Positions 8,169 through 16,929 of a stretch of 64,000 nucleotides of DNA are shown here, in pieces (positions within the stretch are counted from its first letter, which is position 1; each line of letters begins with the position of its first letter). This DNA is from Trueperella bernardiae (GTDB lineage Bacteria > Actinomycetota > Actinomycetes > Actinomycetales > Actinomycetaceae). The translations under genes and the position numbers were made by a program. The DNA lies in the NCBI RefSeq assembly GCF_001469025.1, contig NZ_LNIZ01000001.1:1-64000 (forward strand). Reading direction: 5' to 3'. The notes below the pieces were generated by a model. The model saw nothing but the letters and a program-made list of their open reading frames with translations. It had not been told where the DNA came from and made no database searches.

Positions 8169-8465
8169 ATGGATATCCCGGAACAGCTGGGCGTCTACCG
8201 CAAGACGATCGACAACCTTGACGCCGCGCTCGTCCATATCCTCGCCGAACGGTTCCGGTGCACGCAGCAGGTGGGCCTGCTCAAGGCCGAGCACAACCTG
8301 CCGCCTTCGGACACGGAGCGGGAAAAGCGCCAAGTGGAGCGCCTGCGGCGACTGGCCGAGGAGGCGGACCTCGATCCGGTGTTCGCCGAGAAATTCCTCA
8401 AGTTCATCGTGGCCGAGGTCATCCGCCACCACGAGCGGATCGCGGCCGAAAAGAAGGATGCCTAA
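8169..8465 (+). CDS. Chorismate mutase, AroQ class
   Basis: A 98-residue all-helical AroQ-type mutase converting chorismate to prephenate for phenylalanine and tyrosine synthesis. The family pattern is visible: helix 1 LGVYRKTIDNLDAALVHILAER with conserved Arg and Asp, VGLLKAEHNLPPSDTEREK (active-site Lys/Asp/Glu region), and a third helix ending in EVIRHHERIA. It is free-standing, without a fused prephenate or DAHP domain. It lies 23 bp after clpX with an AAGGAG site, so it is probably co-transcribed with clpX. Confidence 0.88.
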   Translation: MDIPEQLGVYRKTIDNLDAALVHILAERFRCTQQVGLLKAEHNLPPSDTEREKRQVERLRRLAEEADLDPVFAEKFLKFIVAEVIRHHERIAAEKKDA

Positions 8466-8490
8466 GAAACTTCCACGCTGCGAAATAGAC

Positions 8491-8516
8491 GGCGGCGGGC
8501 TTGTCAGCCCGCCGCC
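8491..8516. terminator. Convergent-gene terminator between chorismate mutase and acyl-CoA synthetase
   Basis: A perfect 11-bp stem GGCGGCGGGCT / AGCCCGCCGCC with a TGTC tetraloop, between two convergent genes. It can act on both strands. Confidence 0.75.
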
Positions 8517-8535
8517 GCTTCAGTTCCCTGGGGTT

Positions 8536-10362
8536 CTACTTGGTGTAGATCTCCGCGATCGCCGCGTCAAAATCGCGAATGACCGCGGTGCGCTTGACCT
8601 TGAGCGACGGGGTTAGGTAGCCGTTTTCCACCGTGAAGTCGCCGGGCAGGATCTTGAACTTGCGGATCGATTCGGCGCGCGAGACGTGTTCGTTCGTGCG
8701 CTTGACCGCGCGGTCGATCGCGGCGACAACCTGCGGGTCGTTGATCGCCTCGGTCACCGACATCGCCGGAAGGCCACGGTTGGACAGCCACTGCGGCAGC
8801 GCCTCGGCGTCGAGGGTGACGAGGGCGGCGATGAACGGCTTTTGGTCGCCGACCACCACCACCTGGGAGATGAGCGGGTGGGAACGCAGGCGGTCTTCCA
8901 GTTCAGCCGGGGCCACGTTTTTGCCCCCCGCGGTGACGATCAGCTCCTTCTTGCGCCCGGTCACCCACACGAACTCTTCCTCGTCCACGCGCCCGATGTC
9001 GCCCGTGCGGAACCAGCCGTCCTCCGTGAAGGCCGCGGCGGTGGCCTCAGGGTTGTTGTGGTAGCTCTTGAAGATGTGGTCGCCCTTGACGAGGATCTCC
9101 CCGTCTTCTGCCGCCTTAACGTAGCAGCCCGGGTAGGCCGGGCCCACTGAACCGAGGCGGGACTTGTTCACGCGGTTGACCGTGGTGGGGGCGGCCGTTT
9201 CGGACAGCCCGTAGCCCTCGAGCACCTGGATGCCGGCGCCCGTGAAGAAGGCCGCCAGCCGGTTGCCGAGCGGGGCGCCGCCGGAGATCGCGTACTTGAC
9301 CTTACCGCCCATGATCTCGCGCAGCTTGGAGTAGACGAGCTTGTCGAAGAAACGCTGCTGGGCCTTGAGCTGGGCCGACGGGCTGTCCGGGGTCTCGAGT
9401 GCACGGGCGTAGGCGATTGCTACCTTCGCCGCGGTGCGGAACATCTTAAGCTTGACGCCCTTGCCCGCCTTCGCGTCTGCTGCGTTGTAAATCTTTTCAA
9501 AGACGCGCGGCACGGCGAGCACGTAGGTGGGCTTGAAAGACTGCATGTCCGCCACCAGGTTGCGCGTGTCCGGGCTGTAGCCGATCTCGGTGCCCGCGTA
9601 GAGCGCGAGCACGTTGATGAAGCGGGCGAAGACGTGCGCCATCGGAAGGAAGAGGAGGGTGCGGGAACCCTTGCGGGCCACGATGTCCATTAGGCCCTCG
9701 TCCACCGGGCCGTTGATGACCACGTGCAGAAGGTTGCGGTGGGTGAGCACCACACCCTTCGGCCGGCCCGTGGTGCCCGACGTGTAAATGATCGTCCACA
9801 CATCATCGGCCGCCTGTGTGTCGATGCGGCGGTCGATCTCGTCGTCGTCGTGAAGAGAGCCCAGTGCGGAGATGCGGCCCTGGGCGTCGTCGGCCATGAC
9901 AAAGATCTTCTCCAGTATGTCCCCGCCCAGCAGCGGGCTCATCATGGTCTCCATCGCCTGGTTCTCGACGACGGCGAACCGGCAGCCGGCGTCGTTAATG
10001 ATCCACTCGGCCTGGTCGAGCACGGAGGTTTCGTAGATCGGCACGGCGTAGCCGCCCGCGAACTGGATCGCCAAATCAAACAGGGACCACTGGTCGGAGG
10101 TGTGCGACATGATTGCCACGCGATCGCCGGGCTTCAGGCCGAGGGCGATGAAGCCGCGCGCAAGGGCCCGAATCTCGTCGTAGAACTGCGACCAGGCCAC
10201 CCCGATCCACTGGTTGCCCATCGTGGACTTGCGGTAGAAGGCCGTCTTCTTCGGCATCTCCAGTGCACGACGCCGAATCAGCGCGGGCACGGTCATCTGG
10301 TCCGTGACTTCCATCTTACCGGGGACGAACGACACGCCCTCTTCTTCGATGTATTCGCTCAC
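8536..10362 (-). CDS. AMP-dependent long-chain acyl-CoA synthetase
   Basis: A 608-residue member of the ANL superfamily, starting at GTG 10362 after AAGGAG. The P-loop-like motif YTSGTTGRPKG is at 193-203. The substrate/adenylate motif GYGLSETAAPTTVN and the hinge region DIGRVDEEEFVWVTGRKKE follow, and the C-terminal catalytic Lys region is SLKVKRTAV. The length and order match FadD15/FAA1-like long-chain fatty acyl-CoA ligases. It activates fatty acids for degradation or lipid synthesis; chain length cannot be read from sequence. A 12-bp perfect palindrome lies just upstream of its start. Confidence 0.9.
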   Translation of the reverse strand: MSEYIEEEGVSFVPGKMEVTDQMTVPALIRRRALEMPKKTAFYRKSTMGNQWIGVAWSQFYDEIRALARGFIALGLKPGDRVAIMSHTSDQWSLFDLAIQFAGGYAVPIYETSVLDQAEWIINDAGCRFAVVENQAMETMMSPLLGGDILEKIFVMADDAQGRISALGSLHDDDEIDRRIDTQAADDVWTIIYTSGTTGRPKGVVLTHRNLLHVVINGPVDEGLMDIVARKGSRTLLFLPMAHVFARFINVLALYAGTEIGYSPDTRNLVADMQSFKPTYVLAVPRVFEKIYNAADAKAGKGVKLKMFRTAAKVAIAYARALETPDSPSAQLKAQQRFFDKLVYSKLREIMGGKVKYAISGGAPLGNRLAAFFTGAGIQVLEGYGLSETAAPTTVNRVNKSRLGSVGPAYPGCYVKAAEDGEILVKGDHIFKSYHNNPEATAAAFTEDGWFRTGDIGRVDEEEFVWVTGRKKELIVTAGGKNVAPAELEDRLRSHPLISQVVVVGDQKPFIAALVTLDAEALPQWLSNRGLPAMSVTEAINDPQVVAAIDRAVKRTNEHVSRAESIRKFKILPGDFTVENGYLTPSLKVKRTAVIRDFDAAIAEIYTK

Positions 10363-10390
10363 CGAATCTCCTTCGTCTTGACGCTAAAGC

Positions 10391-10402
10391 TACGGTACCG
10401 TA
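10391..10402 (-). promoter_or_regulatory. 12-bp perfect palindrome upstream of the acyl-CoA synthetase
   Basis: TACGGTACCGTA is self-complementary. It lies about 29-40 bp before the GTG start on the minus strand, where an operator overlapping the promoter or 5' UTR would be expected. Fatty-acid genes are often controlled by TetR-type repressors that bind such palindromes; the regulator here is unknown. Confidence 0.35.
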
Positions 10403-10414
10403 ACCGAAATACAA

Positions 10415-10456
10415 AGTGGCGGATATCAGGCTTACCCAGCCATGATATCCGCCACT
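10415..10456 (-). terminator. valS terminator
   Basis: A perfect 14-bp stem (AGTGGCGGATATCA with TGATATCCGCCACT) and 14-nt loop. On the minus strand it is followed by TTTGTATTTC, so it is a classical intrinsic terminator for valS, located just after its stop. Confidence 0.85.
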
Positions 10457-10465
10457 AGGGTCGTG

Positions 10466-13102
10466 TTAGGCGACAAATTCGAAGGAGGTCACCTCCGGTT
10501 CAGCCACGTCGGCCTCGATGATGGTCAGATCGCCTTTCACATGCGCGGCTGCGACCAGCTCGGCGCGCACCAGTTCCACCGACTCGGCCGTGCCCGCAGG
10601 GATCTGGAGCGTGACGGCGGCGAATGCCGTGCGCTGGGAAACCTTCTGCTCGGACTTAACCTTGCGCAGCGCGGCGAGCGCGGAACCTGCCAGGCCTACG
10701 AGCTCCGGATTGCCCTCGGCCGCGAGCGCCTCGGGTGTGGGCCAGGAGGCGCGATGGACAGAACCCTCGCGGTACCAGGACCACACCTCTTCCGTGGCGT
10801 AGGGCAGTACCGGGGCCAGCAGGCGCAGGAACGTGTCGACCGTCAAATTGAGCGCCACACGCGCCGAACGCACCCGGTTGGCCTGCTCGGCATCCGCGTA
10901 GGCGCCGTCGCGATCGTAGGCGCGATCCTTCACGAGCTCCAGGTAGTCATCGCAGAACGTCCAGAAGCAGGTCTCGGTCAGCTCCAGGGCCCGCGTGTGG
11001 TCGTAGGACTCGAGCGCGGCGGTGGCCCGCTCGACGACGCCGGAAACCATCGCCAGCATCGCGCGGTCGAGCGGCTCGATGACGGCGGAAAGGTCGAGGT
11101 CAACGGTGCCCTCGCCACCCATGCCAAGCGCGAACTTCGAGGCATTGAGGACCTTCATTGCCAGGCGGCGGCCGATCTTCATCTGCTGCTCGTCGAACGC
11201 CGCGTCGGTGCCGAGGCGGGCGGAGGCCGCCCAGTAGCGCACCGCGTCCGAGCCGTGCGACTCCAGTAGGCCCATCGGGGTGACCACATTGCCCTTCGAC
11301 TTCGACATCTTCTTCCGGTCCGGATCGAGGATCCAGCCCGAGATCGCCGCGTGCTTCCACGGCAGGCCGCCGAACTCAAGGTGGGCGCGCACCACCGTGG
11401 AAAACAGCCACGTGCGGATGATGTCCTGGCCCTGCGGGCGCAGGTCCATCGGGTAGACCTGGCTAAACAGCTTCTCGTCCGTCAGCCAGCCGCCCGCCAC
11501 TTGCGGCGACATCGAGGAGGTGGCCCACGTGTCCATGATGTCCACCTCGCCCACGAAGCCGCCCGGCTCCCCGCGCTGGGACTCGTCGAATCCTGGGGGA
11601 GTGTCCGACGACGGGTCGACCGGGAGCATGTCCTCGGTGGGAAGCAGAACCGAATCATAGTCGACGTCGCCCGCCTCGCTTACCCGGTACCACACGGGAA
11701 GCGGCACGCCGAAGAAACGTTGGCGGGAAATTAGCCAGTCGGTGTTGAGGCCCTCCACCCAGTTGTTGTAGCGCACCTTCATGAAGTCGGGGTGGAAGTG
11801 CAGCTGCTCGCCGCGCTCGAGCAGGTTCTCGCGCAGCTCCTTGCCGTTCGCATCCTCGTAGGACCGGCCGCCGTTGCGGATATACCACTGGCGGGAGGGG
11901 ACAATCTCTAGCGGTTTGTCGCCCTTCTCGAAGAAGTTCGTCATGCGGGTGGTGGGCTTGGGCTCGCCGATCATCTCGCCCGTCTCGGCAAGCTTCTCCA
12001 CCAAAACTTTGCGGGCGGTGAATGTGGTGGCGCCCGCCATCGCCGCGAAGACCTCGCGGCCCTGGCCCGTGGTGATCCACCCCGGGGTCTCGCGCACGAG
12101 CCGCCCGTCCTTGCCGAGCACCGTGCGCATCGGCAGGCCCAGCTCGCGCCACCACTGCACGTCGGTCAGGTCGCCGAACGTACAGCACATGACGATGCCC
12201 GAACCCTTGTCAATCTCCGCCATCGGGTGGGGCAGGATCGGCACCTCCACACCGAAAACCGGGGTGGTCGCCGTCTTGCCAAACAAGTGCTGGTAGCGCT
12301 CGTCGTCGGGATGGGCGATGATGGCCACGCACGCGGGCAACAGCTCGGGGCGGGTGGTCTCGATCGTCACGTCCCCGTCCGGCGTATGGAACTGCAACGA
12401 ATGGTAGGCGCCAGGGTACTCGCGCGCCTCCAGCTCTGCCTGGGCCACCGCGGTTTGGAACGTGACGTCCCACAGGCCCGGTGCCTGCGCCTGGTAGGCC
12501 TCCCCGCGCTGGACGTTGCGGATGAAGGCGGCCTGCGCCACCTTCTGGGCCTTCATGCCGATCGTCTGGTAGTTCTGCTTCCAATCCACCGACAGGCCCA
12601 GGTAACGCCACAGCGCCTCGAACTGCTTCTCGTCATCCTCGGTCAGCTTCCAGCACAGCTCAATGAAGTTGCGCCGCGAGATCGGCTTCTGGTCCGCGTA
12701 CTTGATCGACTTGCCGTCCCCGCCGTCGTGCGGGGGCACGAAGCCCTCCTCGTACGGCAACGACGGATCGCAACGCACGCCGTAATAGTTCTGTACGCGG
12801 CGCTCGGTGGGCAGGCCGTTGTCGTCCCAGCCCATCGGGTAGAACACGTTCATGCCGCGCATGCGCTTGTAGCGGGCGAGCACGTCCGTGTGCGTGTAAG
12901 AAAAGACGTGACCCACGTGCAGCGAGCCCGATACCGTGGGCGGCGGGGTGTCGATCGAGTAGACCGCCTCCCGGGTGGTCTCCGTGTCAAAGGAGTACGT
13001 GCCCTCCTCGTCCCAGGCCTTGCCCCAACGGCTTTCGAGGCCGTCCAAGCTCGCCTTGGCCGGCACGTGGGCGGATGTGCGCAGTGTTTCAGTCATGTCC
13101 AC
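10466..13102 (-). CDS. valS: Valyl-tRNA synthetase
   Basis: An 878-residue class Ia aminoacyl-tRNA synthetase that charges tRNA-Val. HIGH-type motif HVGH is at 62-65 (PPPTVSGSLHVGH), followed by the CP1 editing domain and the KMSKS motif in DRKKMSKSKGN. The C-terminal anticodon-binding helices follow, and a short coiled-coil tail closes the protein. The start may be GTG 13102 or ATG 13096; the ribosome site is weak either way. It is divergent from the CofE-like gene. No T-box is apparent upstream. Confidence 0.96.
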   Translation of the reverse strand: MDMTETLRTSAHVPAKASLDGLESRWGKAWDEEGTYSFDTETTREAVYSIDTPPPTVSGSLHVGHVFSYTHTDVLARYKRMRGMNVFYPMGWDDNGLPTERRVQNYYGVRCDPSLPYEEGFVPPHDGGDGKSIKYADQKPISRRNFIELCWKLTEDDEKQFEALWRYLGLSVDWKQNYQTIGMKAQKVAQAAFIRNVQRGEAYQAQAPGLWDVTFQTAVAQAELEAREYPGAYHSLQFHTPDGDVTIETTRPELLPACVAIIAHPDDERYQHLFGKTATTPVFGVEVPILPHPMAEIDKGSGIVMCCTFGDLTDVQWWRELGLPMRTVLGKDGRLVRETPGWITTGQGREVFAAMAGATTFTARKVLVEKLAETGEMIGEPKPTTRMTNFFEKGDKPLEIVPSRQWYIRNGGRSYEDANGKELRENLLERGEQLHFHPDFMKVRYNNWVEGLNTDWLISRQRFFGVPLPVWYRVSEAGDVDYDSVLLPTEDMLPVDPSSDTPPGFDESQRGEPGGFVGEVDIMDTWATSSMSPQVAGGWLTDEKLFSQVYPMDLRPQGQDIIRTWLFSTVVRAHLEFGGLPWKHAAISGWILDPDRKKMSKSKGNVVTPMGLLESHGSDAVRYWAASARLGTDAAFDEQQMKIGRRLAMKVLNASKFALGMGGEGTVDLDLSAVIEPLDRAMLAMVSGVVERATAALESYDHTRALELTETCFWTFCDDYLELVKDRAYDRDGAYADAEQANRVRSARVALNLTVDTFLRLLAPVLPYATEEVWSWYREGSVHRASWPTPEALAAEGNPELVGLAGSALAALRKVKSEQKVSQRTAFAAVTLQIPAGTAESVELVRAELVAAAHVKGDLTIIEADVAEPEVTSFEFVA

Positions 13103-13165
13103 ATTCTTTCACGATCGACAAGGCCCGGTCACGTTCGGCGGTGTGAGGTTAGGCGGCGGGAACGC

Positions 13166-13171
13166 TATAGT
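13166..13171 (+). promoter_or_regulatory. -10 element of the CofE-like gene (leaderless arrangement)
   Basis: TATAGT ends 6 bp before ATG 13178 and no ribosome site is present, consistent with a leaderless transcript. Confidence 0.5.
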
Positions 13172-13177
13172 TCGGGC

Positions 13178-13711
13178 ATGACTTCACTGCAGGCCGTGGC
13201 CGTGCCCGGTATCCCGACTCTCACCAGCGGCGACGACGTCGCCGCCGTCATCGCGCCCCACCTGGCGGCGCTGACGTGGCCTGATGCCTCCGTTGGCCTG
13301 CGCGGGGACGACATCGTGGTGATCGCCGGCAAGATCGTGGCCAAAGCCCAGGGACGCTGGCACCGGGCGGGCGAGGATCCCGACGGCTTCCGCACCCGCG
13401 CCGGCATCCCCGATCAGCTCGGGCTCAAGGCGCCGGTCGACGTCAAGCGCGAGGCGGGCCAGATCCGTCGCGGGCTCGCCGCGCGCTTCGGTGGGCGCCC
13501 GGGCGTCATCATCTCCGGCTCGGGCAGGAGCTGCGAGCCGGGCAGGGGCGTGCTCGATATCGCCCTCGCCGCCGCCGGCATCGACGCGAAGCGACAAGGT
13601 GGGGAGGCAGTCATCGACGCCGTGGCCGCGGCCGCAGGGGTGATGATCGCGCCGGACTGCCCGGTCGTCGTCGTGCGCGGGGTGGCCGACGTGCTGACGT
13701 GGGAGGACTAG
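13178..13711 (+). CDS. Shortened CofE-like (F420-0:gamma-glutamyl ligase-like) protein
   Basis: A 177-residue protein; ATG 13178 is preferred because a TATAGT -10 box sits 6 bp upstream. The N-terminus has the CofE/FbiB hallmark GDDIVVIAGKIVAKAQGR, and the C-terminus ends with VIDAVAAAAGVMIAPDCPVVVVRGV, which aligns with the family end. Typical CofE domains are about 245 residues and contain a central VETRHGF...AGVD stretch and a TFGRPWR-like segment; both appear deleted or altered here (SGSGRSCEPGRG). It may therefore be a degenerate or repurposed homologue. It stands between divergent valS and convergent proC. Confidence 0.7.
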   Translation: MTSLQAVAVPGIPTLTSGDDVAAVIAPHLAALTWPDASVGLRGDDIVVIAGKIVAKAQGRWHRAGEDPDGFRTRAGIPDQLGLKAPVDVKREAGQIRRGLAARFGGRPGVIISGSGRSCEPGRGVLDIALAAAGIDAKRQGGEAVIDAVAAAAGVMIAPDCPVVVVRGVADVLTWED

Positions 13712-13729
13712 CCGGAAAAGTCCGGGGCG

Positions 13730-14530
13730 CTAGGCCTGGCCGAGCTCGCGGTCGCGGGCGATGGCGGCGTTGACGGCGTCAATGACGGCCGGGGTAAAGC
13801 CCGAGGCCTCCATGGCGATCAGGCCCGCGATCGTGGTGCCGCCCGGGGAGGTGACCTGGTCGCGCAACTCGGAGGGCGTGTGCGTGCCGAGCTGGTCGAG
13901 CACGAGGTGCGCCGAGCCGAGCACCGCCTGGGCCGCGATCCGCCGCGCCTCATCCAGGCGCATGCCCGCCGCGAGAGCGCCGCGGGCGAGGGCGTCGATG
14001 TAGGTGTACGTCCAGGCCGGCGAGCACCCGGCGATGGCGGAGAACGCGGCGAAGTCCTTCTCGGCGATGCGGGCGGTGAGGCCCACGGCGGCGAAGATCT
14101 TCTCGACCTGGGCTAGCTGGGCCTCGCTCACGCCCTCGCCCGCACACAGCGCGCTCATCCCGGCACCGATCTGGCTGTTAACATTCGGCATCACGCGGAC
14201 GATGGGGGAGCCGGCCGGGGCGTGGGCGGCGAGCGTGTCCAGGCTCAGGCCCGCGGCCACCGACACAATGACCTTGCCCGCGGGCTCGCCCAGCTCGGCC
14301 AGGACGCCGGGGACCATGTGGGGCTTGACGGCGAGGATCACCGTGTCGGCGCCCTCGTAGACCTCGCGCGCAGTGGCAGCGAAACACGCCCCGGTCTCGG
14401 CGGCCTGAGCGCGCCCCGCCTTCGCGTTCGCGCGGGTGAAAATCACATTTTCTGCTTCGACGACGCCGGCGGTGAGCACCCCGCGCAAAATCGCCCCGCC
14501 CATGTTGCCAGTTCCAATAAATCCGAGCAT
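13730..14530 (-). CDS. proC: Pyrroline-5-carboxylate reductase
   Basis: A 266-residue NAD(P)H-dependent enzyme for the last step of proline synthesis. The N-terminal Rossmann motif is GFIGTGNMGGAI (about 3-14), the proteobacterial/actinobacterial VRVMPN is in the middle, and the C-terminal dimerisation signature DQVTSPGGTTIAGL is intact. The start at 14530 follows a strong GGGAGG site. A short hairpin (CCGGA-AAAG-TCCGG, 13712-13725) separates it from the convergent CofE-like gene. Confidence 0.96.
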   Translation of the reverse strand: MLGFIGTGNMGGAILRGVLTAGVVEAENVIFTRANAKAGRAQAAETGACFAATAREVYEGADTVILAVKPHMVPGVLAELGEPAGKVIVSVAAGLSLDTLAAHAPAGSPIVRVMPNVNSQIGAGMSALCAGEGVSEAQLAQVEKIFAAVGLTARIAEKDFAAFSAIAGCSPAWTYTYIDALARGALAAGMRLDEARRIAAQAVLGSAHLVLDQLGTHTPSELRDQVTSPGGTTIAGLIAMEASGFTPAVIDAVNAAIARDRELGQA

Positions 14531-14599
14531 AAAAACCTCCCGTTCCTCCCTCGCAGATTACTACGGATAGCCGTCGCCGGCAGGGCACCGACCTACGGG

Positions 14600-14631
14600 T
14601 TGACACCGGTGAGAATCGGCGGGATTAATCT
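14600..14631 (+). promoter_or_regulatory. Promoter of the esterase gene, likely leaderless
   Basis: Consensus TTGACA (14600-14605) is followed by ATTAAT/TAATCT (14624-14631), giving an 18- or 20-bp spacer. The -10 ends 7 bp before ATG 14639, and no ribosome site lies in between. Confidence 0.6.
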
Positions 14632-14638
14632 GTATGTT

Positions 14639-15724
14639 ATGAATCTTCTCAACGGCTGGGTTGTGCTCGGTATCGCCGCCCTCGCCATCATCCTTGGTGG
14701 GCTTGGTTTCGCCCTCATCTCCCGCCCCGGAACCGGCGCGCTTCGCGCGGTTGGGCGGGCGGCCACGGTCGTCGTCGTGCAACTGTGCGTCCTTGTCACG
14801 TTCGCTGCCGCCATCAACTACCAGTTCGGCTTCTTCCGCAACGTGTCGGAGGTAGCGGGGTTCGTCAGCGGCCAGTCCGCCAAGGGCAAGGTAGAGCCCG
14901 TGGCGCCCGAGCCGAGCGCCACCGAACCCACGACCGACCCGCGCTACGTGCTGTCCTGGCAGGATTCCTCCGACCCGGGGATGGTCGCCGCGGAGATGAC
15001 GGGCCCCGAATCGGCGGTCACCGCTGAGATGCGCGCCTGGGTGCCGCGCGGCTACCCGGAGCCCGGCGTAAAATACAACGTCATGCTCCTCCTGCCCGGC
15101 ACGCCCGGCAATGCCTCGGCCATCGCGCCCGCGATCGGCGCCCCCGAAGAACTGCAGCGGGCCATTGACGCCGGCGAGATCGCGCCCACTCTCCTCATCA
15201 CCTCGGATATGAATTTCGGGGGCAGGGTCGCTACCTGCGCGGACGTCGCCGGCGGGGACAAGGCGGAGACATGGTACGCAAGGGACCTGCCCGCCGCGAT
15301 CCGGGCCAACTTCAATGTCACCGACGACGCGAACGGCTGGAGCGTGGTCGGGCCGTCGATGGGTGCGTATTGCGCCGCGAGGATGGGGATCCTTCACCCG
15401 GAGGTGTATGGGAGCGCCGTGTGGCTGCACGGGATCGATCGCCCGCTGCCGGATTCCTTCCCCACCACGCTCGGGGTGGTCGACAGCCAGCGCTTGTCCG
15501 AACTCATCAAGGACGTGCCCCGGCAGGGCAACCTCATGTTCGTCTCCTCCACCGAGGATCCCGGTACCGCCGAGGACGCCCAAGCCGTGGTCGACGCCGC
15601 GCCCGACCCGTCCAAGATCTACCACCACGCCCTCACACGCGGCGGGCACGGCTGGGCCGTGTGGGTGACCGAGTTTCCCGACGTCGTGGCCTGGCTGGCA
15701 AGCGTTCAGCACGGAACAAAGTAA
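14639..15724 (+). CDS. Membrane-anchored alpha/beta-hydrolase esterase (esterase D/mycolyltransferase-like)
   Basis: 361 residues. Two N-terminal membrane helices (about 5-27 and 40-60) and a Pro/Glu-rich linker place an extracellular alpha/beta-hydrolase domain outside the membrane. The nucleophile elbow GPSMGAYCA (Ser near 240) and a C-terminal HGW motif carrying the catalytic His are visible. This is the organisation of the actinobacterial putative esterase family (Pfam Esterase, related to Ag85). It is followed 10 bp later by a small two-helix membrane protein, suggesting an envelope function. The substrate is unknown. A longer in-frame upstream extension overlaps proC and lacks coding sense. 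Confidence 0.8.
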   Translation: MNLLNGWVVLGIAALAIILGGLGFALISRPGTGALRAVGRAATVVVVQLCVLVTFAAAINYQFGFFRNVSEVAGFVSGQSAKGKVEPVAPEPSATEPTTDPRYVLSWQDSSDPGMVAAEMTGPESAVTAEMRAWVPRGYPEPGVKYNVMLLLPGTPGNASAIAPAIGAPEELQRAIDAGEIAPTLLITSDMNFGGRVATCADVAGGDKAETWYARDLPAAIRANFNVTDDANGWSVVGPSMGAYCAARMGILHPEVYGSAVWLHGIDRPLPDSFPTTLGVVDSQRLSELIKDVPRQGNLMFVSSTEDPGTAEDAQAVVDAAPDPSKIYHHALTRGGHGWAVWVTEFPDVVAWLASVQHGTK

Positions 15725-15734
15725 GGAGAATGCT

Positions 15735-16004
15735 GTGTGGGGACCCGGAACGCCCTTTGGGCTCACCAGTCTCAAACTGCTGGCCGTGGTGATCGCGGTG
15801 GGGCTCGCGTGCCTCGTCTACCTCCTGTGGCGGCTGAACCGGAGTGAGCGGCCGCGGCGCCGGGCCAGGGTGCTCGACGCCGTGCTCTACACCGGCGCAA
15901 CCGTGCTGCCGGTGCTGGCCCTCTTCATGCTGGGCAACCGGCTCGGCGGCTTCTACACCTCGTTCGCCGAGCTCGCGGACCAGATCGGGCAGCTTGCGGG
16001 GTAG
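15735..16004 (+). CDS. Small two-helix membrane protein next to the esterase
   Basis: An 89-residue protein starting at GTG 15735, with AAGGAG 6 bp upstream that overlaps the esterase stop region. Helix 1 is about residues 12-32, followed by a strongly basic loop (RSERPRRRAR), and helix 2 is about 50-66. The positive loop predicts both termini outside. No family was recognised. Its tight coupling to the esterase suggests a partner or accessory subunit. Confidence 0.7.
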   Translation: MWGPGTPFGLTSLKLLAVVIAVGLACLVYLLWRLNRSERPRRRARVLDAVLYTGATVLPVLALFMLGNRLGGFYTSFAELADQIGQLAG

Positions 16005-16091
16005 GTGAGTCGAGGCCGGCCGAGCCAACTCCAACTGCCAGCCGGCGAGGCGCCCATGCGCGGTAGGCTGGAGGTGAGGGAAGGAGCTCAC

Positions 16092-16826
16092 ATGACAACA
16101 GCGCTGGTGACGGGAGCCTCGTCGGGAATTGGAGCCGCGGCCGTGCGCGCGTTCGCCAAGGACGGGGTGCGTGTCATTGCTACCGCGCGCCGCGAGGACC
16201 GGCTGCGCACCCTGGCCGAGGAGACCGGCTGCGAGTACCTGGTGGCGGACCTGCTGGCCGACGGCGTGGACGTGATCGGGCGCTACCTGGCCGCCCACGG
16301 CCCGGTGGACGTGCTTATCAACAATGCTGGGGGAGCGCTCGGCACCGATCCGGTGGCCGAGGGCAATCTCGACGAGTGGCAGCGCATGTACGAGCTCAAC
16401 GTGCTGGCGAGCCTCAAGGTCACCCAGCTGGTGCTGCCCCACATGAAGGAAAACGGCGGCACCCTGCTGTACATCACCTCCACCGCCGCGCACGGCACCT
16501 ACCCGGGCGGCGCGGGGTACACCGCCGCCAAGCACGCCGAGCGCATGATCCCGGCTACCTTGCGTCTGGAGCTGGTGGGCAAGCCGGTCCGGATCATCGA
16601 GATCGCGCCCGGCATGGTCCACACCGAGGAGTTCTCCCTCAATCGCTACCACGGCGACCAGGCCGCCGCCGACAAGGTGTACGAGGGCGTGGACAAGCCG
16701 TTGACCGCGGAGGATGTGGCTGAGGCGATTCGCTGGTCGGTCAGCCTCCCGGCGCACGTCAACGTCGATTCCATGATCATCCGCCCACTCGCGCAGGCCT
16801 CGAATACGGTGGTCGCGCGCTCGTAG
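16092..16826 (+). CDS. Short-chain dehydrogenase/reductase
   Basis: A 244-residue classical SDR; ATG 16092 follows GGGAAGGAGC. The cofactor motif TGASSGIG is at 7-14, INNAGG is in the fourth strand, and the catalytic SST...YTAAK set is present. Sequence features resemble the YdfG/serine 3-dehydrogenase group (NADP-dependent oxidation of hydroxy acids or 3-hydroxypropionate/malonic semialdehyde), but the substrate is not certain. It is transcribed alone, upstream of the ileS leader. Confidence 0.88.
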   Translation: MTTALVTGASSGIGAAAVRAFAKDGVRVIATARREDRLRTLAEETGCEYLVADLLADGVDVIGRYLAAHGPVDVLINNAGGALGTDPVAEGNLDEWQRMYELNVLASLKVTQLVLPHMKENGGTLLYITSTAAHGTYPGGAGYTAAKHAERMIPATLRLELVGKPVRIIEIAPGMVHTEEFSLNRYHGDQAAADKVYEGVDKPLTAEDVAEAIRWSVSLPAHVNVDSMIIRPLAQASNTVVARS

Positions 16827-16929
16827 GGCAGTTGTCGCCGTCGTCGGCCGCACCGCCCGAACGCGGCCAAGATCACGTCCGCCCCTCAAGCGTGACATGG
16901 CGCCCTGCGGGGGCTCGCGGATATTATTG

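Noticed and set aside
12227-13177. Long in-frame upstream extension of the CofE-like gene
   Set aside because: It runs antisense through valS, its translation has no domain sense, and a good -10 and ATG lie at 13166-13180.
14222-14638. In-frame upstream extension of the esterase
   Set aside because: Overlaps proC antisense; TTGACA and a -10 element lie inside it just before ATG 14639.
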